DNA of 61,802 bases from JBFLXB01 sp964570625 (lineage in GTDB: Bacteria > Nitrospirota > Nitrospiria > 2-01-FULL-66-17). The notes below the pieces were generated by a model. It did not search any database and was not told the DNA's origin. It worked only from the letters and a program-made list of their open reading frames with translations. Shown here piece after piece: positions 41,900-50,601 of this stretch; the stretch's first letter is position 1; every line of letters begins with the position of its first letter. Location: contig CAZMYW010000020.1 in the NCBI GenBank assembly GCA_964570625.1, positions 1 through 61,802 of the forward strand. Direction: 5' to 3'. The position numbers were made by a program, and so were the translations under genes.

Positions 41900-43195
41900 T
41901 TAGGACGGCGACCACGCCGGCATCTGGTCGTTCCCCGCGCCCGAGGTCAGCGGCTCTTCTCCGGTCCCGTCCAAGCCGATCACGTAGAGGTGCGAATCCC
42001 CGCCACGGTTGGACGAAAACACCAGGTGCCGACCGCCCGGAGCCCAAAACGGGCTGTCGTTGCCGCCGGACGCAGTGGTCAGTTGAACGCGTCGAATGCC
42101 GTCGGGGCTCATCAGGCACACCTGATCTCCGCTCTCGACCCGGCAGGTATAGGCGATCCAATCACCCTTCGGGGAAAACGCCGGCGTGGTGTTGTACCCG
42201 CCGTCGAACGTCAAACGACGCTGGTCGCTGCCGTCCGCGTTCATCAGGTAGATTTGCGCGGAGCCGCCGCGATCCGAGTTGAACGCAATCTGTTGCCCGT
42301 TGGGCGACCACGAGGGGGACAGATCCGCGCCCAACCCGAACGTCATCCGGTGGAGGTTCTTGCCTTCGGCGTCCGCAAGATAGATTTCCGGATCGCCGGA
42401 TTGACTGGACGATAGGGCGAGGCGATCACCCCGCGGGGACCACGCCGGAGACATCGTGGTGCCCGACAGCTTGAGCAACGACCAGCGGCGACCGCTGGCC
42501 GGCACATAGGAGTGCAGGGCCGGGCCCCCGTCACGGTATGAAACGAACGTGATCAACTTGCCGTCCGGATTCCAGCGCGGGGTGAGGGCGATGCTACGGT
42601 CCCGTGTGATCTGGATCACGTTCGCCCCGTCGTAGTCCATCACGTACAGTTCTTTCTTTCCGGTGCGATCGGACACGAACGCAATACGCGTCTGCGCGAT
42701 GCCGGTCTCACCGGTAAACGCAGAGACCAATGCGTCCGAAAACTTGTGCGCCATCGACCGGAGAAAGGTTTTGTCCTTGCCGCGATACGCTTTTTCGGTC
42801 ACCGCCGATCCGCTGCCCCCGTCGTACCCCTTGCCCTCCCACAACAATCCGCCGTCCCGTTCACGCGTCAGCCGGCCCCACACCACCACGTCGGCGCCAG
42901 CCGCAGCCGCCTCCTTGATGCGCGCCGCATCCGGCGCGCCGCGCACGTTCTGCGCCGGCAACGACATGACCTCGAAGAGCAGGGACCGACGAAGGTCCGA
43001 CTCGATCACCGAGCGAAGCGTCGCGGCTTCTTCGCTCAACCCCGGGCTGGCTTCGACCCCGAGTAGAGCCACCGGAATCTTGGCACCTGCGGATCGCGAG
43101 AGACCCAAATAGACTTCGGTCCCCCTCCCGCGATCAGGCATCGCAAGGAGAAGTCCCGTGGCCATCACTACGGCGAGGACTCCTGCTATGACCAT
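41900..43195 (-). CDS. tolB: Tol-Pal system beta-propeller protein TolB
   Basis: The 431-residue periplasmic protein has a signal peptide (VIAGVLAVVMATGLLLAM), an N-terminal domain (VALLGVEASPGLSEEAATLR) and then a six-bladed WD40-like propeller. Repeated motifs include TRIAFVSDRTGKKELYVMD, SPAWSPRGDRLALSS and PSWSPNGQQIAFNSDRGGS. TolB works with TolQRA and Pal in outer-membrane constriction and integrity. The start at 43195 lies 20 bases after the TonB/TolA-like gene; an upstream in-frame start at 43237 would overlap it. Confidence 0.93.
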   Translation of the reverse strand: MVIAGVLAVVMATGLLLAMPDRGRGTEVYLGLSRSAGAKIPVALLGVEASPGLSEEAATLRSVIESDLRRSLLFEVMSLPAQNVRGAPDAARIKEAAAAGADVVVWGRLTRERDGGLLWEGKGYDGGSGSAVTEKAYRGKDKTFLRSMAHKFSDALVSAFTGETGIAQTRIAFVSDRTGKKELYVMDYDGANVIQITRDRSIALTPRWNPDGKLITFVSYRDGGPALHSYVPASGRRWSLLKLSGTTMSPAWSPRGDRLALSSSQSGDPEIYLADAEGKNLHRMTFGLGADLSPSWSPNGQQIAFNSDRGGSAQIYLMNADGSDQRRLTFDGGYNTTPAFSPKGDWIAYTCRVESGDQVCLMSPDGIRRVQLTTASGGNDSPFWAPGGRHLVFSSNRGGDSHLYVIGLDGTGEEPLTSGAGNDQMPAWSPS

Positions 43196-43214
43196 CCGGC
43201 CGGAGATCAATCCG

Positions 43215-43979
43215 TCACGACATCCGATCGGGATCAAGCAGAAAACTGAAGTGGATTTTCATATCCTGACCAGGGTATCCATCAGGGAGGGGCGGGAATG
43301 GGGTGGCCCGCAACACCGAGCGCAACGCCGCCTGGTCGTAAAACATGTCGCCTGAACTCTGTTCCACCTCGGCCCCGCGGACGCTACCGTCCCGGAGGAT
43401 GGTGAACACCACCAGCACTTCGCGCGCCTCGGCAAATCCCCCGCCCGGCGGCGACCAGCTGTCATTGATCTTTCGTTTCAAGGCGTTCATGTAGTACGGA
43501 TACTTGAGTGCCACCGCTTCCATCAGCGGCGTGACGAGTTGGATGCCGGGTTCAGCGGGCTCCGTCGCCTTGGCGACCGGCTCCGACGGCGGCTCGGGCG
43601 TTTCGGGGTCAGCCGCTTCGTCGGCCACCTCAGGGACAGCCGCCGGCGCGGATTCCGGTTTCGGCTTGACCTTCTCGACGGGAGGCGGGGCCGGCTTCTT
43701 CACCAATTGCTTGGGTTTGACCAGCGCAGGGGGTGGGACTTTCGGCGCTGGACGTGTTGGTTCCGGCGCAGCCTTCGGTTTCGGCGCCTGTTCAACCGGA
43801 AGGCTGACCAGTTGCACTTCGTACGCCGGCGCGATCGGCCGCGGCGAAATCCACGACGGCCCCCACACCAGCGCGACCGCGAAGGCCACGTGGAGCCCCG
43901 CCGAGAGCACGACCATCGGACGAAACCTGGCGCGACGCGCGGGCGACGAAGCAGTGAGTCTCGTCTGGGATTGCATCAT
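43215..43979 (-). CDS. TonB/TolA-like energy-transducing protein
   Basis: The 254-residue protein has one N-terminal membrane helix (PMVVLSAGLHVAFAVALVWG). A long Pro/Lys/Glu-rich periplasm-spanning linker follows (residues about 60-145). The C-terminal domain is TonB-type (YPYYMNALKRKINDSWSPPG, then REVLVVFTILRDGSVRGAEV). In Tol operons outside Proteobacteria a TonB-like protein often takes the TolA place. Its position between tolR and tolB supports that role. A transporter-specific TonB is the alternative. Confidence 0.85.
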   Translation of the reverse strand: MMQSQTRLTASSPARRARFRPMVVLSAGLHVAFAVALVWGPSWISPRPIAPAYEVQLVSLPVEQAPKPKAAPEPTRPAPKVPPPALVKPKQLVKKPAPPPVEKVKPKPESAPAAVPEVADEAADPETPEPPSEPVAKATEPAEPGIQLVTPLMEAVALKYPYYMNALKRKINDSWSPPGGGFAEAREVLVVFTILRDGSVRGAEVEQSSGDMFYDQAALRSVLRATPFPPLPDGYPGQDMKIHFSFLLDPDRMS

Positions 43980-44013
43980 GACGCTAAAACGGTGTCAGTG
44001 CGTCCTGTAGATC

Positions 44014-44184
44014 GGAGCCTGTTCAGGAATGCGTCAAATGCCCCCTTCGGGGACTTCCGACATTTCGATTGTTGAAGGGGGGTCGCAAGGCGGAGCGAGC
44101 ACCCGCACCGCAGCGTACTGGGTCGTACGCGAGGAGCGGACGCGCAGCGACAACGCCGCAGATGACCGTTCATGGACAGGCTCC
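44014..44184. repeat. Intergenic imperfect palindrome, copy C (with insert)
   Basis: The copy begins GGAGCCTGTTCAGGAATGCG and ends CGTTCATGGACAGGCTCC, with the core AGCGTACTGGGTCGTACGCG. About 45 extra bases (CCCTTCGGGGACTTCCGACA and following) are inserted in the left arm, and the same insert occurs in copy E. It separates tolR from the TonB/TolA-like gene, and its right end meets the TAG stop of tolR. Confidence 0.82.
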
Positions 44185-44612
44185 TACGGAGCGCCCTCGG
44201 ACCCGGCCACCGGCTGCGTCACCATCCCCAACTTGTCGATCCCCGCGCGCTTGACCGCGTCCATCACCTCGACCACCGCGCCGTACGGGACATCACGATC
44301 GGCCCGCAAGTACAACGTGACGTCTGGTTGTTCGCGGGCCAATTTTTTCAGCCGGTTGTCGAGCATCACCCGCGCCACCCGTTCCTTGTCCAGGTAGACG
44401 GCGCGATCGCGCGCCACCGTGACCACCACGCGATCTTCCGGTTTGATCGTGTTCACCGACGATTTGGGCAAGTCGATGTCGATCCCGCGCAACATGAGTG
44501 GTGCCGTGATCATGAAAATAATAAGCAGCACGAGAACAACGTCAACAAGGGGAACCACGTTGATCTCGGCCAGCGGTCGTCCGGGATCGGTGCGCCGTCG
44601 ATCACTCAGCAT
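44184..44612 (-). CDS. tolR: ExbD/TolR-type proton-channel subunit
   Basis: The 142-residue protein has one N-terminal membrane helix with the essential Asp in EINVVPLVDVVLVLLIIFMI. A periplasmic domain follows (SVNTIKPEDRVVVTVARDRA, then LYLRADRDVPYGAVVEVMDA). With the TolQ-like protein it forms the proton-driven motor that energises the TonB/TolA-like protein. It starts 3 bases after the tolQ gene ends. Given tolB in the cluster, TolR is favoured over ExbD. Confidence 0.9.
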   Translation of the reverse strand: MLSDRRRTDPGRPLAEINVVPLVDVVLVLLIIFMITAPLMLRGIDIDLPKSSVNTIKPEDRVVVTVARDRAVYLDKERVARVMLDNRLKKLAREQPDVTLYLRADRDVPYGAVVEVMDAVKRAGIDKLGMVTQPVAGSEGAP

Positions 44613-44615
44613 AGT

Positions 44616-45326
44616 TTACAACCGGCGCGACGCCTCCGAGATGGCCGATCCGGTCGGAAGCCGCGATTCGACCAGACCGATCAGGTCCTGCCGGAACACG
44701 TCGAGTTGGGTGGCGTGGCGTCGAATCTGCGTCAGAAAATAATTATACGCGATCACCGCCGGAATGGCGGCGAACAACCCGGCGGCGGTCGCCACCAGCG
44801 CTTCGGCCACGCCCGGCGCAACGGCCGTAATGCTCGCGGTACCCATCCGCCCTATGGTTTGAAACGCTTGAATGATGCCAAGCACGGTGCCGAACAATCC
44901 GACGAACGGCGACACATTGCCCACAGTGGCCAGCGAGGACAAGTACTCTTCTTCCTGAAGCAGATGTCGCTCTGAAATCTGCCGGAGCGCGCGCTCCAAC
45001 CGACGAATCCCTCCGTTGAACGTCCCGCCCGCGGACGCCTCGCTTCCATCATGGCTCAACGCGATGCGGTGGGCTTCGGCAAAGAGTTCGGCCATGGGGC
45101 TACGCCCGATCGTGGCGCTGCGGCGACGAACCTCGGTGGGATCGTCCAAGGCCTCATACACCGCCAAGAACCGACGATCCTGACGCCGCACCACCCGAAA
45201 CAGCCGCCACTTGTACAAGATGACGGCCCACGAAAAAATCGAAAACAATAACAGCACCACCAGCACCGCTTGGCTGATCGGGCTGGCGGACGTGATCAAA
45301 TCGGAGAGATCAATCGACGACGTCAC
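44616..45326 (-). CDS. tolQ: ExbB/TolQ-type proton-channel subunit
   Basis: The 236-residue membrane protein of the MotA/TolQ/ExbB family has three helices. The first is ISQAVLVVLLLFSIFSWAVI. The second and third carry the conserved channel sequences TVGNVSPFVGLFGTVLGIIQ and GVAEALVATAAGLFAAIPAV. GTG 45326 was chosen because a GGAG site lies upstream and it fits the family N-terminus; longer frames run into the tRNA region. It is the first gene of the tol cluster. Confidence 0.92.
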   Translation of the reverse strand: MTSSIDLSDLITSASPISQAVLVVLLLFSIFSWAVILYKWRLFRVVRRQDRRFLAVYEALDDPTEVRRRSATIGRSPMAELFAEAHRIALSHDGSEASAGGTFNGGIRRLERALRQISERHLLQEEEYLSSLATVGNVSPFVGLFGTVLGIIQAFQTIGRMGTASITAVAPGVAEALVATAAGLFAAIPAVIAYNYFLTQIRRHATQLDVFRQDLIGLVESRLPTGSAISEASRRL

Positions 45327-45445
45327 AGAGTGTACTCCTGATGGAGGTGGAGGCTCGGTCCAATGCGCGATGCGGTCGGGAGGGGAGAACTCACCGCGTG
45401 TTCGGCGCCCCGGCGCGGCCAAGACTGCGCGTGCCTGGCGAGAGA

Positions 45446-45522
<77 letters not shown>

Positions 45523-45559
45523 GCATATCTGGCTCACCGCTCGCGTGTCGTTCACGGCA

Positions 45560-45632
45560 TAGGCGGAAGGCGGATCGAACGCCTGACCTCTGCCTTGTAA
45601 GGGCAGCGCTCTCCCAATTGAGCTATCCGCCC
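45560..45632 (-). tRNA. tRNA-Val (anticodon TAC)
   Basis: The acceptor stem GGGCGGA pairs with TCCGCCT (first pair G-U). The anticodon stem CTGCC/GGCAG closes loop CTTACAA, giving TAC for valine. The T arm AGGCG-TTCGATC-CGCCT is intact. CCA is not encoded. Confidence 0.95.
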
Positions 45633-45695
45633 GTGGGATTCGTGGCACCGGGCCGCGGCGCGCCGCGCGTTGCGACGCGCCAAAAAACCGCGTAG

Positions 45696-45725
45696 ACTAT
45701 AGCAATCCGATTCGCACATTGTCAA
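45696..45725 (-). promoter_or_regulatory. Sigma-70 promoter of the tRNA-Val/tRNA-Asp unit
   Basis: Minus-strand TTGACA (45720-45725) and TATAGT (45696-45701) are separated by 18 bases. The predicted start is near 45689, about 57 bases before tRNA-Val. Confidence 0.8.
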
Positions 45726-45768
45726 CGCATTTACGCGCGCCGAGCCACCACACACGATACGTCGTCCG

Positions 45769-46953
45769 TTGACCACTGACAGTCCTCACGACCAGCGCCC
45801 TGCGGCCAGCCGGCTCGCGTCCGCACTCCTCGTGCTCCTCGCGTTGTCCGCCTGCTCCCCCGCGCCCCACACGCCGCCGACCGCCAAATGGACGAGCTTC
45901 GAGACCGGCGCCAACGTCAAGTCCATCGCCATCGACGGAGGGTTTCTCTGGCTAGGCCTGGCTAACGGCGTGATCCGGTACGACGCCGCGACCCACGATA
46001 CCCATGATATCTATACCGCGGCCAGAACCGGCGGCGGATTGCTGAGCAACGGGGTGTACTCGGTTCGCGTGGACCCACGCGGACGCGTCTGGATCGGCAC
46101 CTACGGCGGGGGGCTCTCCGTGCTCGATGGGACACACTGGGTGACGTTTACACCATACGGCGCCGGTCGGGTCGCCACCTACGGCGCGGGGTGGACGCGG
46201 TATTCTCCGGATCGCGGGTTGGGCGATTTGTGGGTGTATGACGTGGCCTTCGACGACCGCGGCGGGGCGTGGGTGGCGACGTGGAAGGGCCTGAGCCGGT
46301 TGGACGGAACCGACTGTTTCCCAATGACGGCGGCGCCTCCCGATCGCGCGGTGCCCTGCGGGTTTGTCACGTATACCGTGGAAAACGGCTTGGTCGACAA
46401 ATGGGTGTATGCCATCGCGGTGGACCCGGACGGCTCCCTCTGGCTCGGCACTGAAGGCGGCGTCAACCGCTTCGACGGAACGTCGTGGACGACCTACACG
46501 CACCGCGACGGCCTGGGAGCCGACCCGGGGACCCTGCCTTCAAAGACGGCCGGTGAACCACCGAGTCCTCACCACACGACAGAATACAAGGGCATCGGTC
46601 AGGCCAACCCCAACTACGTGCTCGCGATCACGATCGACCGCGACGGCGCTAAATGGTTCGGGACGTGGGGAGCGGGGCTGAGCCGATTCGACGGCCACCG
46701 ATGGCGGACGTTCACCACGGCGGACGGACTGGGGGGTAATTACATCCATGCATTGGGCATTGATCACGACGGAATGGTGTGGGCAGCAACCGACGGTGGC
46801 GCGAGTTGGTACCACAACGGCCGCTGGCGGACCTACACCACGCGCGACGGCCTGCTGGACAACAATGTGTTTTCGATGGCGTTCGACGATCATGGCGTCC
46901 GTTGGTTCGGCACGTGGAAGGGACTCAGCAAACTGGAGATCGGTCGCCGATGA
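45769..46953 (+). CDS. Lipoprotein with two-component-regulator-type propeller repeats
   Basis: The 394-residue protein has a lipoprotein signal (ASALLVLLALSAC, lipobox LSAC). About eight propeller blades follow, with repeated motifs such as GRVWIGTYGGGLSVLDG, GSLWLGTEGGVNRFDG and GVRWFGTWKGLSKLE. These repeats normally form the sensor part of hybrid two-component kinases. Here no kinase domain follows, so it is a stand-alone periplasmic or surface propeller. The start is probably TTG 45769 and has no clear ribosome-binding site. The ligand is unknown. Confidence 0.82.
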   Translation: MTTDSPHDQRPAASRLASALLVLLALSACSPAPHTPPTAKWTSFETGANVKSIAIDGGFLWLGLANGVIRYDAATHDTHDIYTAARTGGGLLSNGVYSVRVDPRGRVWIGTYGGGLSVLDGTHWVTFTPYGAGRVATYGAGWTRYSPDRGLGDLWVYDVAFDDRGGAWVATWKGLSRLDGTDCFPMTAAPPDRAVPCGFVTYTVENGLVDKWVYAIAVDPDGSLWLGTEGGVNRFDGTSWTTYTHRDGLGADPGTLPSKTAGEPPSPHHTTEYKGIGQANPNYVLAITIDRDGAKWFGTWGAGLSRFDGHRWRTFTTADGLGGNYIHALGIDHDGMVWAATDGGASWYHNGRWRTYTTRDGLLDNNVFSMAFDDHGVRWFGTWKGLSKLEIGRR

Positions 46954-46988
46954 CAATCTTCGATATTCTGTCTCACCGCTCCGAGGTG

Positions 46989-47112
46989 GGAGCCTGTTCA
47001 GGGGCGGTCAGATGCAAGGCGCCGCGAGCACCGCACCGGAGCGTACGAGGTAGGTACGTGAGGAGCGGATGCACAGCGGCAACGCTGCAGATGGCCGCTC
47101 ATGGACAGGCTC
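46989..47112. repeat. Intergenic imperfect palindrome, copy D
   Basis: The copy runs from GGAGCCTGTTCAGGGGCGG to CCGCTCATGGACAGGCTC with the core AGCGTACGAGGTAGGTACGTG. It lies between the propeller lipoprotein and rsmD, both on the plus strand. Confidence 0.8.
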
Positions 47113-47182
47113 GAAACAGGGTTGACCCGTGTTTTCAGCGCGTGCTAAGGTACCCGGCCCGACCACGGGGCCGGGTGTGGCC

Positions 47183-47752
47183 ATGCGCGTAATTGCAGGA
47201 CGGTTCAGGGGCCGCCGGTTGCGGGCTCCCCGCGGGTATGACGTTCGCCCAACGTCGGACAAGGTCAAAGGCGCGTTGTTCAACATCTTGGGATCACGGG
47301 TCGAAGGAGCCACGGTCATGGATCTGTTCGCCGGAACTGGCAGCGTCGGCATCGAAGCCTTGAGTCGCGGCGCGACCCACGTGCTGTTCGTCGAAGACGA
47401 TCCCGCGGCCCGTGAGGCCCTTGAAGCCAACTTGGCCGCGTGCGGGGTGGAAGCGCATGAGGCCACGGTGTGGAAGGGCCGGGGCGTGGCCGGCCTTATC
47501 CGTCACTTAAAAGCACGCCCCGCACAAACCGCGGATCTGATCTTCGCCGATCCCCCGTATCGGCACGAAGAAACGCTGCGCCTGCTCCGGCCGTTCGTCG
47601 CGGGCTTGGGACTGGCGGAGGGGGGATGGCTGGTGGTCGAACACGAGCGGGCGGCCCTGATCCCGCCGACCGAGCCGCCGGTGACCCTGGCCGAAACCCG
47701 CGTGTACGGAGACACGGCGCTGTCGATCTGCACTCGGGAAACACCACCGTGA
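47183..47752 (+). CDS. rsmD: 16S rRNA (guanine(966)-N2)-methyltransferase RsmD
   Basis: The 189-residue enzyme begins MRVIAGRFRGRRLRAPRGYD and has PTSDKVKGALFNIL, the SAM motif VMDLFAGTGSVGIEALSRGA and the catalytic DPPY motif (LIFADPPYRHEETL). It methylates G966 of 16S rRNA in assembled 30S particles. ATG 47183 matches the conserved start; the frame is open further upstream without conservation. The end overlaps the coaD start, and this rsmD-coaD order is widespread. Confidence 0.94.
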   Translation: MRVIAGRFRGRRLRAPRGYDVRPTSDKVKGALFNILGSRVEGATVMDLFAGTGSVGIEALSRGATHVLFVEDDPAAREALEANLAACGVEAHEATVWKGRGVAGLIRHLKARPAQTADLIFADPPYRHEETLRLLRPFVAGLGLAEGGWLVVEHERAALIPPTEPPVTLAETRVYGDTALSICTRETPP

Positions 47753-48237
47753 GCCGCGTCGGGGTATGCCCGGGCACGTTCGACCCGATTACGAACGGCC
47801 ACCTGGATATCGTTCGCCGCAGCCTGACCTTTTTCGATACCGTCATCCTGGCGGTGGCGCTCAACCCACAGAAGACCCCCTTGTTCGAGATCAAGGAACG
47901 GCTGGAAATGGCGGTGGTTGCAACCACCGGAATGGACCGGGTGATCGTCGAGGCGTTCGATGGCCTGCTGGTCGATTATCTCAGACAGAAGGACGCCCAC
48001 GCCATTATCCGAGGCCTGCGTGCGGTGTCGGACTTCGAGTACGAGTTACAAATGGCGATGATGAACCGCAATCTCGATCACACCGTGGAGACCCTGTTCC
48101 TGATGCCCAGCGTGGAGTACTCATTTCTGACGTCCACCATCATCAAAAATGTCGCCAACTACGGCGGGAACGTGGACGATCTGGTTCCACCCCTGGTCGC
48201 CGGCCGGTTGCGTGAAAAATACGGGGGCCGCCGATGA
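47749..48237 (+). CDS. coaD: Phosphopantetheine adenylyltransferase
   Basis: The 162-residue enzyme adds AMP to 4'-phosphopantetheine, the penultimate step of coenzyme A synthesis. It shows the nucleotidyltransferase motif GTFDPITNGHLDIVRR, then RGLRAVSDFEYELQMAMMNR, and the ISSTxVK-type signature as TSTIIKNVANYGG. GTG 47749 overlaps the rsmD stop as GTGA. The 3' end overlaps the next gene by 4 bp, so rsmD, coaD and the aminotransferase are co-translated. Confidence 0.96.
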   Translation: MSRVGVCPGTFDPITNGHLDIVRRSLTFFDTVILAVALNPQKTPLFEIKERLEMAVVATTGMDRVIVEAFDGLLVDYLRQKDAHAIIRGLRAVSDFEYELQMAMMNRNLDHTVETLFLMPSVEYSFLTSTIIKNVANYGGNVDDLVPPLVAGRLREKYGGRR

Positions 48238-49427
48238 AGCTTGCGACGCGCGTCGGCCGCATCCAGCCCTCCCCCACCATGGCCATGGCCGCGCGCGCCA
48301 AGGCCTTGGCCGCACAAGGCATCGACGTGGTCGACTTCGGCGTGGGCGAGCCCGACTCCGACACGCCCGATTCTATCAAGGAGGCGGCAATCGCCGCGAT
48401 CCGCGCGGGGTTCACGAAATACACCCCTCCGGCCGGGACCGATGAATTGAAACGGGCGATCATCGCGCGACTGGACGCGGATCGCGGCCTGCGGTACCAA
48501 CCGAACGAAGTCGTGGTGTCGTGCGGAGCCAAACACTCGCTGTATAACCTGGCCCAGGCGCTCTTCGAAGCCGGAGACGAGGTCATCATCCCGGCACCGT
48601 ATTGGGTGTCATACCCGGATCAAGTGTTGCTCAACGACGCCACACCGGTCGTCGTGCCCACCACCGAGGACAGCGGGTTCGTCCTCGATCCCCGGCGCTT
48701 GGAGGCGGCGATCACCCCGCGCACCAAGGCCTTGATTGTGAACTCTCCGTCCAATCCAACCGGCGCGGGGTACACCAAGGACCAACTGGAACGCATCGCA
48801 GACGTCGCGTTGCGCCACCGCCTGATCGTCATCTCCGACGAGATTTACGGGCAAATCCTGTACGACGGCTTCCGCCACGTGAGCATCGCGTCACTGTCGC
48901 CCGAGATGAAGGCCTGCACCGTAGTGGTAGACGGGGTGTCTAAAACGTATGCGATGACGGGCTGGCGGATCGGCTACGCCGCGGGTCCGGCCGCGCTGAT
49001 GACGGCGGTGGCCACGATGCAAAGTCAAAGCACGTCTAACCCTGCATCGATTTCGCAGAAGGCCGCGGTGGCGGCCCTGACCGGCCCGCGGACATCGATC
49101 GAGCGGATGGTCGTTGAGTTCGCCGCGCGCCGCGACGAAATGGTCCGGCGTCTCGCCGCGATGCCGGGGGTGACGTGTTTTCGACCGCAGGGTGCATTCT
49201 ACGCGTTTCCCGACGTGGCGTGGTATTACGGCAAACAGGCGGGATCAACGACGATCAACAACTCCGACGATCTGGCCACCTATCTGATCGAGGAGGCGCG
49301 AATCGCCGTGGTTGCCGGCGCGGGGTTCGGGGCCGATCGCCACGTGCGCTTGTCTTACGCCACGTCCCTCGATAGAATTCGGATAGGCCTTGATCGGATG
49401 AGCGCCGCCTTGTCGAAGTTAGGTTAG
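48234..49427 (+). CDS. Class I aminotransferase (aspartate/prephenate type)
   Basis: The 397-residue PLP enzyme has the opening KLATRVGRIQPSPTMAMAAR and a cofactor-binding segment GAKHSLYNLAQALFEAGDEV. The substrate and PLP regions are VNSPSNPTGAGYT and ISDEIYGQILYDG, the PLP-lysine is in DGVSKTYAMTGWRIGY, and the C-terminal arginine is in VRLSYATS. It belongs to the I-gamma type of bacterial aspartate aminotransferases, which make aspartate from oxaloacetate and may also use prephenate. It is co-translated with coaD. The exact substrate range cannot be read from sequence. Confidence 0.92.
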   Translation: MKLATRVGRIQPSPTMAMAARAKALAAQGIDVVDFGVGEPDSDTPDSIKEAAIAAIRAGFTKYTPPAGTDELKRAIIARLDADRGLRYQPNEVVVSCGAKHSLYNLAQALFEAGDEVIIPAPYWVSYPDQVLLNDATPVVVPTTEDSGFVLDPRRLEAAITPRTKALIVNSPSNPTGAGYTKDQLERIADVALRHRLIVISDEIYGQILYDGFRHVSIASLSPEMKACTVVVDGVSKTYAMTGWRIGYAAGPAALMTAVATMQSQSTSNPASISQKAAVAALTGPRTSIERMVVEFAARRDEMVRRLAAMPGVTCFRPQGAFYAFPDVAWYYGKQAGSTTINNSDDLATYLIEEARIAVVAGAGFGADRHVRLSYATSLDRIRIGLDRMSAALSKLG

Positions 49428-49455
49428 GAATGGTGTCCGAGGATCTACAAACTCA

Positions 49456-49553
49456 GGCCCGTTCAGGAATGCGCCAGATGTCCCTTCGGGGACTTCCGGC
49501 GTTTTGACTCTTAAAGGTGGGTCGCAAGGCGCCGCGGGATTCATGGACGGGCG
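49456..49553. repeat. Intergenic palindrome, copy E (truncated)
   Basis: The left arm AGGCCCGTTCAGGAATGCGC, with the CCCTTCGGGGACTTCCGGCG insert seen in copy C, is followed by GGGTCGCAAGGCGCCGCGGG and a shortened right arm TTCATGGACGGGCG. The central AGCGTAC core is missing, so this looks like an internal deletion derivative. Confidence 0.72.
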
Positions 49554-49568
49554 TTAGGGAGAGTCGCA

Positions 49569-49916
49569 GTGCCGATTTACGAATACCAGTGTGAGAGCTG
49601 CGGTCACCGCCTCGAGTTGATCCAACAACGCAGCGACGCCCCGCTGGCCGAGTGCCCGAAGTGCCACGGAGCGGTCAAGAAACTGCTCGCGGCACCGGCC
49701 CTCCAGTTCAAAGGTTCCGGCTTTTACATCACGGACTACTCGGCCAAAGGCAAAGAGAAAAGCCCCGAGACGCCCGCCGACAAAAAAACCAGCGAAACCA
49801 AACCCGCGTCCGAGTCGGGCGCCGCACCCAAAACCACCGCCGCCGACAAGAAATCCGATGGAGGCAGCGGGACGCCGGCACCTCCGCCCAAATCCGAAGG
49901 CACTGGCTCGGCTTGA
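49569..49916 (+). CDS. FmdB-type zinc-ribbon protein
   Basis: The 115-residue protein begins MPIYEYQCESCGHRLELIQQ and has CPKCHG. Together they give the two CxxC knuckles of the FmdB regulatory-protein family, followed by LLAAPALQFKGSGFYITDYS. The last 55 residues are a Lys/Pro/Ser/Ala-rich disordered tail. The family is widespread but its function is poorly defined. The start is GTG 49569, shortly after repeat copy E. Confidence 0.92.
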   Translation: MPIYEYQCESCGHRLELIQQRSDAPLAECPKCHGAVKKLLAAPALQFKGSGFYITDYSAKGKEKSPETPADKKTSETKPASESGAAPKTTAADKKSDGGSGTPAPPPKSEGTGSA

Positions 49917-49935
49917 CCCGCGAAGCGGCGTGCCG

Positions 49936-50598
49936 TCAGATATAGTGCTCTGACGTCCGCCGGATCATCTCCTTCCAGATCAGGTCGGCGTCGCGATCAA
50001 ACACCACGCTCGCGTCCGCCGGCACCACGCGCCACCCCCCGGCCGCGATCTCATCGGCCAATTGTCCTGGCGCCCATCCCGCATACCCCGCGAACAAGCG
50101 AATGCCTGCAGAAGGATCGTCGCTGTTCAGCGCGTCGCCAAGCACATCAGTGGACTGAGTCAGGTACACGTTGTCGAATACGCGGTGCGCGTGCTCGGGC
50201 TCTGACCGCATGCGCACGAGCAGCACCAGGATACTCCGCTCTACCGGCCCGCCGAGGTAGAGCGTCTCGGGCCGCCCCTCAAGTTCTGCACGGTCGGGCA
50301 AAAGGTGCGACAGCGGCGTGGCCGTGGGCCGGTTGATGACCACACCCATCGTTCCGGTGACATCATGGTGCGTGATCAGGATCACGGTCTCGCGGAAGTT
50401 GGGATCGCGAAGGGCGGGTTCGGCGATGAGAAAGAACCCTTTGCCGAGTTCGATCGGTTCCGCGTGGGAACGTTCGGGCCCGGCGACTAACACCGCCAGC
50501 AGTGCGGCAAACACCAGCCGCCGAAAGACCAGTCCAGTCGGTCTGCCGACGTTGGCCTGGGTTGCCTCGCGAAGCCTCGTCCTGTTCCCTCGCACCAC
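49936..50598 (-). CDS. YqgE/AlgH (UPF0301) family protein with an N-terminal signal-like segment
   Basis: The 220-residue protein contains the full YqgE domain: LGKGFFLIAEPALRDPNFRE, then GTMGVVINRPTATPLSHLL, LYLGGPVERSILVLL and LFAGYAGWAPGQLADEIAAG. Ahead of it lie about 45 residues with a hydrophobic stretch (VFRRLVFAALLAVLVAG) ending in SHAEP, which looks like a cleavable signal peptide. Typical YqgE proteins start directly at the domain and are cytoplasmic, so this one may be exported. The function of the family is uncertain. It is convergent with the FmdB gene. Confidence 0.85.
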   Translation of the reverse strand: MVRGNRTRLREATQANVGRPTGLVFRRLVFAALLAVLVAGPERSHAEPIELGKGFFLIAEPALRDPNFRETVILITHHDVTGTMGVVINRPTATPLSHLLPDRAELEGRPETLYLGGPVERSILVLLVRMRSEPEHAHRVFDNVYLTQSTDVLGDALNSDDPSAGIRLFAGYAGWAPGQLADEIAAGGWRVVPADASVVFDRDADLIWKEMIRRTSEHYI

Positions 50599-50601
50599 GG
50601 G

